Below, piece by piece: positions 1-11,600 of a DNA stretch of 64,000 nucleotides. Each line of letters starts with the position of its first letter. Position 1 is the first letter of the stretch. Made by a program: the position numbers and the translations under genes. The notes below the pieces were generated by a model that saw nothing but the letters and a program-made list of their open reading frames with translations, had not been told where the DNA came from and ran no database searches. The DNA comes from Chara braunii. Lineage: Eukaryota > Streptophyta > Charophyceae > Charales > Characeae. The stretch is from NCBI GenBank assembly GCA_003427395.1, contig BFEA01000141.1:1347364-1411363 (forward strand). The letters run 5' to 3'.

Positions 1-416
1 GAGGTTGGTATGCGTTGCGATGTCTGTATTTTGAAGCCCTTGTGTGCATCGCCATTTGTTGTTGTTGCTTTTATCACAAGTTTTCTACTGTATGTTTTCT
101 GCCCCTATTTCTCTTCATCTTCTGTTCGCGTCATTTTGAATCTTGTGGAATTAACAACATTACAAGTTCAGGAAAGAGGGAAGACAGTTGTCGATGACGA
201 ACCACGTCCGTTTTGCATGTGGGTTTTGCATGTGGGACTTGTCATGTACGATCGGTTTCCGATTTCCATTGATGTTGGCATTTCCTTTCCTGCAGTATGT
301 CTTTTCACTTCGCCTTTCTTCTTTGCCTCTTCCAACCCTCACCGATTCGGAGGGGCTGGACATGACGCTTGTTGCTCGTGCAACGTGGCCATCAACCCAC
401 ATCAGCGAGGGTGTTG
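1..416. other. no recognisable gene
   Basis: Open frames exist on both strands here but they overlap each other, run into the adjacent TA microsatellite and show no motif that I recognise. I call nothing in this stretch. Confidence 0.5.
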
Positions 417-441
417 ATATATATATATATGTATATACATC

Positions 442-499
<58 letters not shown>

Positions 500-500
500 C
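417..500. repeat. (TA)n microsatellite
   Basis: Nearly pure alternating TA with a few GTATACA interruptions. Short frames through it encode only Tyr-Ile repeats and are not genes. Confidence 0.95.
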
Positions 501-557
501 CAATCCCACACAGACAGAGAGAGATCCGGAGGACGACCACTCGGTCTTCCATAAGAT

Positions 558-677
558 TGTTCAATCAATCGTTCGGCGAACGGTTAAACGATAAACCAAT
601 CAATCAATCATCGAAACAATCAATCAATCATCAACCAATCGATCAATCAACCAATCAATCAGTTAATCAAATAATCA

Positions 678-715
<38 letters not shown>

Positions 716-809
716 TAATCAATCAATTAATCAATTAATGAAACAATCAAACAATCAAACAATCAATCAATCAATCAATTGATCAATCAATCAATTAATC
801 AATCAATTG

Positions 810-869
<60 letters not shown>

Positions 870-925
870 ATTGATCAATCAACCAATCAATTATTCAAGT
901 AATCAAACAATCAAACGATCACTTA
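558..925. repeat. (AATC)n tetranucleotide repeat, degenerate
   Basis: About 370 bp of AATC/CAAT repeats with scattered substitutions (AATT, AAAC, GATC variants). The interruptions are denser at the edges and the purest run lies near 815-868, the usual picture of an ageing microsatellite. Confidence 0.95.
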
Positions 926-1148
926 ACGATGTGACAATTGAACAAACAATGATAATGTCCATCGAACGATAAAATTATTCACCTTCGCGATGAACGCACA
1001 AATTGCGGACTCATAAAAAAAAAAAGGTGGAAACCTGGCGGCGACACGTAGACTAAATGAGTTCACACACCGAAAGAGCGATCGATCGTCCAATCTCGAC
1101 ACAGAGAGAGAGAAAGATGGATAAAATGACGGAATGCTATAATGGGTA

Positions 1149-1156
1149 GACACACA

Positions 1157-1234
<78 letters not shown>

Positions 1235-1309
1235 TGGTGTCCTTCGCAAAAAGATAACTATACTCATGTTCGGTGACACACACACACACACACACACTCA
1301 CACACACAT
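1149..1309. repeat. (CA)n microsatellites
   Basis: Two CA runs, about 1149-1230 and 1276-1309, separated by a short unique segment. They adjoin the 3' end of the Harbinger pseudogene. Confidence 0.95.
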
Positions 1310-1320
1310 CTCAAATAGCG

Positions 1321-2752
1321 CTATCTCCACGGACATGGCGGCGGAGCACCATGAACATCCACATGATGGGCCACATGTCCAATCAAGGCTGCCCTGACCC
1401 TCCCTCTGAGGTCTCCGAGGTCGGAGCCGTAAGTAGGATCAATCTCCGGCACGGTGGCTTCGATGTTCAGATCAGGAATGTGACGTGGCAATCGCCGGTG
1501 GCGGCGCCGGCGTCGACGATGGTTGCGTGCCGGCCCGTCACCATCACTGTCGCTACTGTGGTTCAATAGGTCCGGGTCGATCTCCACCCTGTGCTCGATC
1601 ATGAGGTTGTGTAGTATGCACACAACCATGAATTCCTTGCGCAGCGTCTCCAAGTTCGCAATGTGAGTGCGGATGAAATTCCTCCATACGGTCTTCAAAC
1701 GTCCGAATGTCCGCTCTATACAAGATCTGACCGCTGAGTGACATTCGTCGTAAGTCCGATCTGCATCAGTTCTGGTGAATCTTCCCATTGGTGTCATGAT
1801 CCATGGGAGGAGGGGGTAACCGGCATCTCCAAGCAGGTAACAACCCACATGAGTCCCATCGTGCATGATAGCTCCACCCTCGCATAACACACCTCTGCCT
1901 GCCATGGTGTTGTGGTGCAGTGGCGACATCCGCAGCACACGAGAGCCGTGGACTGACCCGGGGCAACCGACATACACACTGACAATTCTGCACTCGTTGT
2001 CACACACAACCTGGGCGACGACCGAGAAGTCTCCAGTGTGATGATAATAACACTTTGAGCGCGTTCCCTTCATCTTGTCAATATACACGTGTGTGCAGTT
2101 GATGGCCCCCACGCATCCGGGAAACCCCTTCGCCTCGAAGGCATTCTGGACTTCTTCCAAACGCCTCCCTGTAGGGAATTGGAGGAAGTGGCCGTACTCG
2201 TGGAGGATAGCATCTGCGACAACCTCGTTGCTTCTCAACGCACTTGCAAGTCCCATACCTAAACTGTGGGCCGATTGTCAATAGTACCCGCCCGTCGCCC
2301 ATCGGATCAGTGCGCAAGCAAACTTTTGTCCGGCCGGTAGAGGCAACCGAAAATTGGTAGGCGAACGCTGGATGTGGGGCGTGATGCGCTATAGGACTTG
2401 CAAATAAAGTGGTCGCGGCAATCTGCAGAACCGCACGAACACCTTGTCGTGCTCCCCGCCCACCCTTTGAAGGTCCTTCCACAAACCTCCGCTGCGCTCC
2501 AACATCCACAAATGCCTTCTCCTAAACCTCAGCTGTCTTCCCAACACCTGCGCTGCCAACCAGCTCAACGCCATTCCGTGAACCACCCCCCCTGCAAGCA
2601 TCGTCAGCGCCCCCGATACATCCCGGAACACGAACGGGGTGATGGCGACTGCTTCAAGAACGACCATTCACCCACTGGGTCATGAGGAGAACGAGCATGA
2701 ACAACACATCCTCCCACTCCTCCTCCGCACTACCAACATCCGATGGAGGCAT
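1321..2752 (-). pseudogene. PIF/Harbinger (HARBI1-like, DDE_Tnp_4) transposase nuclease, inactivated
   Basis: This is the remnant of a PIF/Harbinger DDE nuclease, the enzyme that cuts and joins DNA in this transposon superfamily. One frame runs from about 2667 to 1321, broken by TAG at 2389-2391 and TGA at 2278-2280. The N-terminal part (from a Met near 2752, acidic EEEWEDV stretch) lies in another frame, so there is also a frameshift near 2660. Recognisable blocks, in order, are FRRRHLWMLERSGG, the FPTGRRLE helix region, GAINCTHV, FSVVAQVVCD, GDAGYPLLPW and IERTFGRLK. The catalytic triad is Asn (codon 2098-2100, where the family has Asp), Asp (1825-1827) and Glu (1714-1716). The C-terminus is Arg/His-rich. 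Both internal stops can be explained by C-to-T changes. I could not identify the usual Myb-like partner ORF or terminal inverted repeats. Confidence 0.9.
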
Positions 2753-3789
2753 GGCCACAATGTCACTGTTTTTGGAACAGTGTCGACCCTTGCACACCTG
2801 CACAGGCGGCCGCTTGACGCTTGACGATCGCACCACCTTCCACAACCCCGATTCCTCACCAACCCCTCCACCACAATCGCCGGCTATGGCTTCCCGTCAG
2901 TGCTCCGTGCATGCACTCCCACTCTGCAAGGACCGCGTCGGGGAACAGTGCCACCAACGGCTGGAGTGGGAAGTCAAACAACTGTTTGGGGGCGATGGAC
3001 TGGGACACCCGACGATATTCCCAACGGTCATTTCCGTGGGGAGCAAGGCCCCGACGGGGTGCGAACCATGCGAGGCCGTTGTGATGTGCGCGGTACTCGT
3101 GCGGCGTGCGCCACACGTGGTCGCGCACGGCCACACACGGACATGTCCTGGTGCAAGCCAATAGAACGGCCTGGACCACATCCGCCGGCCTACTTGCCTT
3201 TTCGGGAAACACCCTGGGCGGATTCCTAATTGGGCATGGAAAAGAGTTTCCAAGCCCGTAAGTTCAGGGCTGCGTTGGGGTCCCAACAAAACGCGGAAAC
3301 TTCTTTCCAAACACGGTCGACCGTTTTTTATGGCCAACACCGGTTTCCAGCCGCCGGCCAGTGGGGTCCAAGCCTTAGCTTACAGGCCAACCGCCTGCAG
3401 GAAGTTCTGCACTATCAACTTCCCCGAAAATTGTCACGGAAATAGTAGGCTAAAAATGTTACTACGACCTAGGAACTGCAAATGAGAGATGGAAAGAAAT
3501 TGTTTTGGCACTCCGAAATAAATGAGGGAGCTAAATTAACGGGGAAACTCCTGCTGGCGTGACCTGGTAGGGACTACAAACGGCCCGCCGGACACCTCTA
3601 CCGGGCAGCAAGACTACTCAATGCCCCTACAGTACTAATCCTAGCCTATGCCATCACTCACCTAACGGCCCACCGCGGCCCTAAACAACCGAGTGACCAG
3701 GTTGGCTAACGACACTCTACCTAACTACCTAGGACTGTGAACCGAGTGCCCTGGTAACCACAATCTCATTAACAGGATGCCTGGCTAAC
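2753..3789. other. GC-rich flank, unassigned
   Basis: 2753-3440 is GC-rich with overlapping open frames on both strands. It could be the decayed upstream or second-ORF part of the Harbinger element, but no Myb/SANT or other motif is visible. 3440-3789 is the 3' flank or 3' UTR of the LINE on the minus strand. I see no clear poly-A tail, which would read as poly-T here. Confidence 0.4.
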
Positions 3790-6620
3790 CTACCCCAACA
3801 GCCACTTGGTTATGATCAGTCCCTTGGAGCTGTGGATGCCAGCGAGTTTATTCCCTCGGGCCCAAGTCTTCAAAAACCACCAGATCTCGCTTCTGGGGCC
3901 CTTGCCCTTATTGGCCCTTTTCCTCAAGTCTATCAAAATCGCTTGTCTGATACCTCTTTTGACGTTAGACTTCAGTTCAGCGTCAGAAAAGGGGCGGTGC
4001 TCAAAGCGCGAGCGATTCCTGTCAGCCCAGATTACCGAACAAATGGTAGCCCTGACCACATGAGCGACGTATGCCCAACCCTTTTTGCCCGTGTGTCCTC
4101 GTGGGGTGAAGCCCAACAACACCCACCTCTCATCCCACATTACCACGTCGGCCCCTAGTAGCTGCCAGTGATCCGCCCACCAAGCCCAGACTCTTTTTGA
4201 GGCAGGGCAGTCCCACCAGAGATGTCTGGTTGACTCGAAGGGCCAGGTACAGCGCGTACAACCCAATGACACTTCTACCCCCCTGCCAGTCAGCCAGAAC
4301 GCCGATGGAGTAACCAGCAAGGAAAGCATCCACAGGATAGAGGCATGCTTGTGGTTGGGGAGAAGCAGCAGGGTACCCCATAGCTTCCCGAACTCATCTG
4401 CTGACGGAAGAAGATCTTCCATAAGCACAGTACTCCACCTAGCGATGGCCACTGTGGTGGGGGACCTTTTTGCTTTATCTGCGAGTCGATAGGCCTCACC
4501 TATTGATATGTTGGCCAGGTTAAGACCACTCGGGGCCGCTAACGAACGTTTGCCTCCCTTCCAACCCCATGCCAGCGGATCGATGGACAGCTCCTGCAGT
4601 GGTACTTTCCCAATCCACTGAGTGTAAGTCTGTGCCCCCTTGCCGTCCCTCCATTCTATCACTCGAGCCTGCGGGGGGTTATCCCACTGCTTGACTGTCT
4701 CTTCCCCCTCACAGGTGAGCAAATCATTTTGAGTGCAACCTTTCCACACCTGCACCTTCCTGAAGCCTGACTGCGTGAGTTCCCTGACTTTCCACACTGT
4801 GAGGTCTGAGTTCCTTGCGGCATACCAGGTATCCAGAGGATCAATCCCCTCCGAGCCCAGCAGGGCTAACCATTCCTCGGGGATTGATTGAGTTAAAGCG
4901 AGCCAATTATCCTGGACATTCCACAAACCTTGTAGGGAAGTGAGAAGATCAGAGCGTGGAAGCCAGGAGTTGGTGAGGCCCGACCACAGGTCCGCCACCC
5001 GCGCGATGCCTCTCCGGAGCCAGGCCCTGCCAAATGACCCAGGCTCTGTTCCTGCTGAGAACATCTGGCCTGTTGAGTCCCGGATAGCGGGGTTTTCGAA
5101 TAGGCCCTGGCAAAAAACCTCCTCCTTGGTTACTGGCGGAGACCTCATGTCTGGCGGGAGGGCGGTCCATGCTCTCCGCACTGCCTCCCAGAACTCAGAT
5201 TTGAGTTTATGTTTTATGAATGAGGGGAGGAAGAAGCATAGCCACACATCCGCTGGCCTTCGCAGTTTCCACTCTCTCATGAGGATTAGCTCAGCCAGGA
5301 AAATCCAATCTTCTTTCACTTCCGCCAACGCCACTCTAGACAGCCACATGCGCAGTTGAGCCTGATTCTTCCTGTGGGGGTCGACCAGCCCCAGGCCCCC
5401 TTGCTCTTTGGTAAACGAGATAAGTTCCCATGCCACCTTCGCAATAAAACCCTCCTCCTTTCTTGCTCTGGGCTTCCACAGAAACCTAGCTGCCAGCCTT
5501 CTGATCTCTGACAGCGCCGCCTTCGAAATCTCTCTAAGTGTTCCCACAAACCAGATGAGGGAAAACAGGGTGGTGTTGATGATCAGAGCCCTACCGAACA
5601 GCGATAAATGCCACGCCGAACCCCACACCCTCAGTTTGGCTGAAATTCTCTGTTGAATGATAAAACCTTGAGCAACATTCATGATTTGCAGACTCACTAG
5701 CACTCCAAGGAACCGTTCCCCTGTTTCTGAGTTCACCCGCTGCATACCCCATTCCACCTTCAGCGAGAACTGACTGGGGATAATGTAGCAGGACTTGTTC
5801 CAGTTCACGAGGGCTTCCGAAAGCTGAGAGTAGTCCATGAGCACCTTCTTGATCGCTTCAAGGGATTCGAGGGAGTTCTCCGAGAGCACGAAGAGGTCGT
5901 TAGCTAGAGCCTTCACCCTGCAGTCTTTGTTATCCGACACTCTGATCCCTTGGATGGATGAATGCTTCCGGATGCAATTGAGAGGGACCTCCAACTGCAG
6001 CACGAAAAGGAGAGGCGCCAAGGGACAGCCCTGTCGAAGGGACCTGGAGAGGTGGAAGGACTGAGAGAGGTGACCATTGACTAACACTTGTCGCGGCACA
6101 GTACATTGAGATAATCCATCGGCAAAAACCCTCGCCGAACCCCGTCTTCCGCAGCGTGGTAAGCACGAAAGCCCAACCCACCCGGTCATACGCCTTCTCT
6201 AAATCTAAGAGGAGGATATCAGTGTCCCTGTTCTCTACTTGGATGATGTCAATGGCTTCAATTGCTGTCAGGATGTTGACAAAGATGGATCTGTTCTGAA
6301 CAAAGGCCCCCTGATCCCTCTCAACTAACCGAGGTAGGATATTACCCAGTCTCAGTGCCAGCGTTTTAGCTAGGATTTTATAGTCTACGTTAAGCACCGA
6401 TATGGGTCTATAGTTCCTCACATTGGCTTTATCCCCTTTCTTGAACATCAGGGAGATCACCCCATGGGTCATTGCCCTACCTAGACGCCCTCCGGAGAGA
6501 GCACCGTTAAAAACTTCCACTAGCGGGGGGCCCACCGAGTCCCAGCACTTCTGGTAAAATTCTACTGTCAGCCCGTCCACCCCTGGACACTTACCTGAGG
6601 GCCTGTCGAATCTGCGAGGG
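3790..6620 (-). pseudogene. L1-like plant LINE ORF2 fragment (reverse transcriptase + zf-RVT), inactivated and 5'-truncated
   Basis: This is the RT half of a non-LTR retrotransposon ORF2, which copies its RNA at a nicked target site. The first block (6620 to about 6090) carries the start of the RT domain: NYRPISVLN, DQGAFVQNRSI and motif A LLDLEKAYDRV. Near 6090 the frame shifts, and the rest (LVNGHLS, LRQGCPLAPLLFVL, then the palm and thumb) reads on to 3790. The motif C box, normally [YF]ADD, reads LANDL: the first metal-binding Asp is Asn (codon 5899-5901). Near the C-terminus a zf-RVT-type finger of form CxxC-x8-H-x4-C (CTRC...HLWWDC) lies at about 4200-4265. The apurinic-like endonuclease that should precede the RT is absent because the copy stops near 6620 at a T-rich tract, a typical 5' truncation. 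Confidence 0.93.
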
Positions 6621-6730
6621 AACTTTTTTTTTTTCTTATTTTTTTAACTGTTATACCGCGTTTGACGCGGGGACGCAACCATTCGGGTAGCATGCTCCAC
6701 TACTATACACTATACAAAATTGTATAGTTC

Positions 6731-7114
6731 GGCGTCGCTCCACTAACTATACACTATACACGTGAAAACTCCGTTGTATAGTTGACAGAAATCGGTCGTG
6801 GACTGCACTCTGCATTTGTGTATAGTTCCCAGCCTGCAAAAGTCGTTACTCGGATACTCCTCGAAGGGTGGTCGAAGGAGGCCGCCGTTCGAACACGAAA
6901 TCGGATAGTCCGCCTAGAGTCTGGGCCGACAAACTGTTGTATTGTAATGCTCTTAGGGTGTTTTGTAGTGAACTCAGGAATTGGAGAGCTGTATAGCGGA
7001 AAGTAAGCGGAGCGACGGTGCAGACTATACACGAAATTTCCATTTTTTGGTACTCTGACAGCTATACACGAACTCTCCGAAATTCTGTATAGCGGACAGT
7101 GGTGGAGCGAGACC
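6731..7114. mobile_element. MITE-like element with imperfect terminal inverted repeats
   Basis: The left end (6734-6788) contains TCGCTCCAC, then ...ACTCCG...GTATAGTTGACAG. The right end (7057-7113), read on the opposite strand, contains TCGCTCCAC, then ...GGAGAGTTCG TGTATAGCTGTCAG. These are imperfect inverted repeats of about 55 bp on a ~385-bp element with no coding potential. The motif TATACAC and GGAGCGA words recur inside it, and CTATACAAAATTGTATAG just outside the left end (about 6711-6728) is itself nearly palindromic. The superfamily is not clear, and I cannot fix a target duplication. Confidence 0.55.
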
Positions 7115-7133
7115 CTTTATGTTCTAGACAGTA

Positions 7134-7398
7134 AGCTTGGCAAAGGTCTTATCAAGTGGGGGATGGGCAGCCTTCTGGATGGTAGTGTCCAAACCCAACG
7201 CTCTCCCACACACCACACGGAACCCACTCACACGCGCACTCACACCCGTGTTGGCTGAAGACCTTACTGACACGGACTGGGAGGATCCAACTCACTATCT
7301 CAGTTGGATGGCACCAAGAGTGCCAAAGGAGGTCGTGGGGATTGAACCCACAACCTCCTGAATGCCACTTGGGTGCCTAACCAATTCAGTTAGGATGC
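7134..7398 (-). mobile_element. tRNA-derived SINE candidate (tRNA-like head with body)
   Basis: On the minus strand a tRNA-like head reads from about 7395 down to 7335. Box A-like TAACTGAATTGG is at 7381-7392. The T-arm GTGGG-TTCAATC-CCCAC (7335-7351) is perfect and contains a good box B, GGTTCAATCC. The acceptor stem does not pair, so this is not a functional tRNA. A unique body of about 200 bp follows towards 7134. It fits a SINE head plus body, but I see no second copy in this window and no clear tail. Confidence 0.45.
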
Positions 7399-8690
7399 TG
7401 GATGCAGCCCAAATTCTTATATCACAGGAGGGGAAAAAAAAAACACATTGAAAAACGAATAGCAAGTTGTTGAGGGGCAAGGAAAAAGGGCTATTGAAGG
7501 GCATTTCAAGCTCTAAACTACCAGCAGTCACAACGGTGTATCTACCTTTGCTCTACTGGAAGATTCATGCTCATGTTGCACATTTGGTCCAACGCCCTCC
7601 ACCTCAACAGCTCTCGGGGCAAAGGTAAGTGCGTTTTTCTGTTTTTTCTTTCTTTCTTTTCTGTTTTCTTCTATTCTTTTTTCCCTATCTAGAAACGAGA
7701 TCGCCTCGTTGACTCCAATTATCGTTTGTTCTAATTGTTTTGCCATATGTAGAAATTAGAAATGAGATCGCCTCATCGACATTCTCCTCTTCGTGTGCTC
7801 TTCCTCTTCTTGTCGTCCTTCCGTGTCTGTGCCTTGGGGTCAACCACTTCATCAACTGCCCCTCCTGCATTGCCCATGACCCCCTCCATTTTCTGTTATT
7901 TGTCTCTTTTTTTTTTCTCTTTTTTTCTAACTTTTTTTCCCTACCTAGAAATGATATCGCCTCGTTGACCCCAATTATCGTTTGTTCCTCGTCGACTCCA
8001 ATGACTGTCCCCCCATGTCCCGCTCCCCGCTCACCAACCTGCACAATCGAATACCAACCCCTGCAGAACCGAATGCCAACCCCATTGGGAGTAACAACCT
8101 CACCCCCGCCCAACAACGTCCATCCAACCCATCCAACCCAAAACCAACGGCCGAGCCCTTCACGGCTTGGTCCACCCTTCCTAAAAAAAATTGACCCTCC
8201 AAAACAGGAAAGCCTGGATGCCGCCTTTCCAAAACCGCTGCGACCTGAATCAGTTTACCGCCAGTCGTCCCTCTCACACTCTACAAAGACCTCCCATACA
8301 ACCAGTCTTAGGGACGGCTGCGGCCGGACCCTTTTTCAGCTTTCAAAAAACCCGAAAGAACCCCGTCCTACCCTGCTTGTATTGCACGATCTTCCCGGCG
8401 TAGAAAGAAGGGGAAACGACAAAATGCAAACCACACAAAGCGCAACCTTCCGGCTGCGAACAAACTCGCCCCTTCTATTCTGGGGGCATTCGTCCGGTTG
8501 CTTATCATTGGCAAGCATGAACAAGTTTGTGAATTTAAAAGGGGTAAGCCTTGCCCTCTTGGCTCCAGACCCCTGTCAAGGTGGGGGGTTGTCAGGAGGG
8601 GGCGCTCGCCTTACAGTATTACGAGGAACCCTGAGCTACCTGGGGCCTTACCCCACATATGCGGTTTAGCAAACGTGGTTTAGCAAATTG
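7399..8690. other. unassigned region with a dispersed 51-bp direct repeat
   Basis: No gene is recognised. A segment ending ...CCAATTATCGTTTGTTC occurs at 7681-7731 and again at 7938-7988, with a partial third copy near 7757-7780. Each copy follows a T/C-rich tract. A long open frame crosses the region on the plus strand, but its composition is Pro/Ser-rich and it has no motif or homologue that I recognise. Confidence 0.4.
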
Positions 8691-11600
8691 AACATCAAAC
8701 TTTCGATCCCGGGTGGCAAGCAATGATAGTGTTGTTGCCATCAATGGGCTCGTAGATCGCGTGGTCTTGGTTGATTGATTGAGTGATTTTTTTTTGATTT
8801 TTTTTTACAGCAACATCTTGTGAGGTTTGTTCTTAAAGATAGCAATCGATAAGATGACCAACCAAATCACCGAAGTTGTACCACTTCAGCAACCATCGTA
8901 CATAGTAGGATAAGACAAAGGAACTAACAAGTAAGAGTTACCAGAAGACGGAAAAAAAAAAAAAAAAAGAGGAAAAAGAAGGAAAGGAAGAAAATAAGAA
9001 GACAAGAACATAAGGTTCACGCAGTATGATCAAAAAAAATCCTGAACGTAACTCATTACATGATAAAAGTGAAGCACAAAATGAGCACATCCAACCGTGG
9101 TGCGACCCGACTTGTTTCAGGTGGTTACCACACCAGTCATCCTCTAGAATCATGTCGAAATGGAAATACTACGGTAGCTCTAATTTAGCCTGAATGAAAC
9201 GGTCATAGTTCTAAAGAGTGAAACTAAAATGGGCTAGATACGGTGCATCGGTCAAAAGTCGTCATTCCCTGTGAAAAGTCGTTACAAGTTAAGAAAAAAA
9301 CAGTTGACAACATGTCGAAACCTATTAGAAACGCACCGCCATAACTTCTTCATCGTACCTGCTTCAAATCCGCAAAGCATTGACCCAGATCGTGACCCAC
9401 CTTTCAACATTCTTTAAAAAACACACCCTTCTTTCAATTGTAGTCAAGAACGTCTGAAAAAATGACCATTTGGCCCAAATCGAGGCCCAACAAAATCTCT
9501 TTAAATGAAGCCCTCTCCAAATCGATCCCAATAAAAACTAAAGCCGATAAAAAAAAACTTATATCGGCCATTCCCTTAGTATGGTCGTTGGGAATATTTG
9601 TCCCAAGTTGTCAATACCAGAACCCACTGCTCCCTCATACCAATAATTTTATTTAAAAAAATTATCAAAAATTTATCAAAATAATAATTTGGATAACCAC
9701 GCCCTCATAATTTAACCATGAGAGTGAATAAGAACGGAAACTTCGTTTCATGGATTGTCGTGAATGTCCTAATCTTGTGCGAAAAGAATCCTATGGCTGC
9801 CATTTTTTGTTGCCTACATGAATAAGAATTGTAATCTTGAATGCTTTAAAATACTGGTCTACTTTTTCTTAAAGATCCATTGTTCTTATGCATTGGAATG
9901 CACGCAACCCCTCTATTCATCTCAAAATTTTTACAACACAACAAATAAAATCCCAACTTTGTTCGTTATTCATATGTTATAAAACTAATTTTTTATCATA
10001 ACAACGTGAAAAACGTTCCACTAGTTTATTTTCACCAACCTCACTTGCAAGGTCCTCGCTCTTTCAGATGACAAATAAAAAGAAATCGTCTACTAACCTG
10101 CAGCCATACACCCTTGGTTGTAAACTTTCCCAAGAAGACAAAAATATAAATTTATGGTAACCAGACAATAGACAAGTTAAGGTCGTGCCAAACGATTTTC
10201 CTATAAGAATATTTGTATTTCACTGAAGAAACAGACTGTCAACCTTAATGAAGGTATGATATAACTTGAATTCAAATGAAACAAACTCAATGATTGTTTT
10301 GAATGAAAGAACAATTCATCCTTCCTCCTTTCCCTGGATTAACCTATCTCGTTTTCCTTTGACTGCCAATGTTACCGCCTTACAGCCACGTCCCAACCAA
10401 AAATCACATATGCATTATACGACTTTCAAAATCAATGAATATTGCAGATTATAAAACATAAACGCATTGAGGGGGAAAAGCACAAGGAGGAGAAGGGCAC
10501 AACAACTAAAGTTAACTTCGACATGGATGCGTGTATGCGGAAGAAGCATGGGGAGGAAAAGAGGTGGCGAAATTGCAGTAGGGGACCTTCTTGCATATAT
10601 TTTGAAGGTCGCATGCGAGATTTGTACGTAGAGGTATGACGACAACAACGTACCTCAACTCTATGCGCGCATCCAAGTTGGGTAAGCGTCCTACAACGCT
10701 TTGTTGGATAGCGAAACAACTCGCGAGTCGTCCGTTCAACGAGTTGACCTCGACATTAAAGTTCGAAGGAAGGTTAAGATCCCTATGCTGAAGTAGAGAT
10801 ATCTACAAAGGTAACACAACAAACATGTAATTCTAAATGAAACAAAGATGAGAAAAAAATAAACCATTTATTAAACCTTAATTCGGGTTTGCCTATCAGC
10901 TCGATATTCAACATGCACTTACACCTACACCAAGGTGTCGTTTATGGGTGACTGTTAATTATTCAACATCCACATGCACATATGGTACCATCAATAAATG
11001 ATAAATGAATCAAATGCATAACAAAAAATACAGCCTAAATTAACCACAATATCAACAAGTCAGGGATCTTGCGACAACCATCATAATCTACAACCTTGAA
11101 CAACAATCATAACCCATCAACGAATGTTGTGACACAAACGAAAGAACCACAAGTCATCAAGTTTGTATAACGGTTCCTTCCCTCTTGCCTCCAAAACTCC
11201 ATTCCTTCCTAGGTAACACCTCTCATCTCGCTGATATATATAACTCAATTCTCCACCTTTTTTTTTTTTTTTTTTTTTTTTTTAAGTACTCCCTCTGCAC
11301 TCGCTATGCTCCATTGTTTATTCTAAATCCAACTATTATCTTAAGTAGATCATACCCCATCACACAAAGCGCCACCCGGAAAAAATTCTCATCATCCTCC
11401 ACGGGCTTATTACCCCCATCCGTCGCATGATAGAACCCCACCAGGTCGACATTCGACCTTGCAATAGCCTCCTACTTATGCAACACACGATTTGTCCTCA
11501 TACCCATACTGGCAAGTATGCCTCCATCAAGAGATCACATATGTTCGTAACACCTGATGAGAAAAGTATAAGCAATCCATAAAGTCCCCATCAATCATTT

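Noticed and set aside
2753-3445. Protein-coding gene upstream of the Harbinger pseudogene
   Set aside because: Several overlapping GC-driven frames exist on both strands, none carries a Myb/SANT or other recognisable motif.
7740-8669. 309-residue plus-strand open frame
   Set aside because: It starts in a pyrimidine-rich stretch, is Pro/Ser/Thr-rich without any motif, and overlaps frames on both strands.
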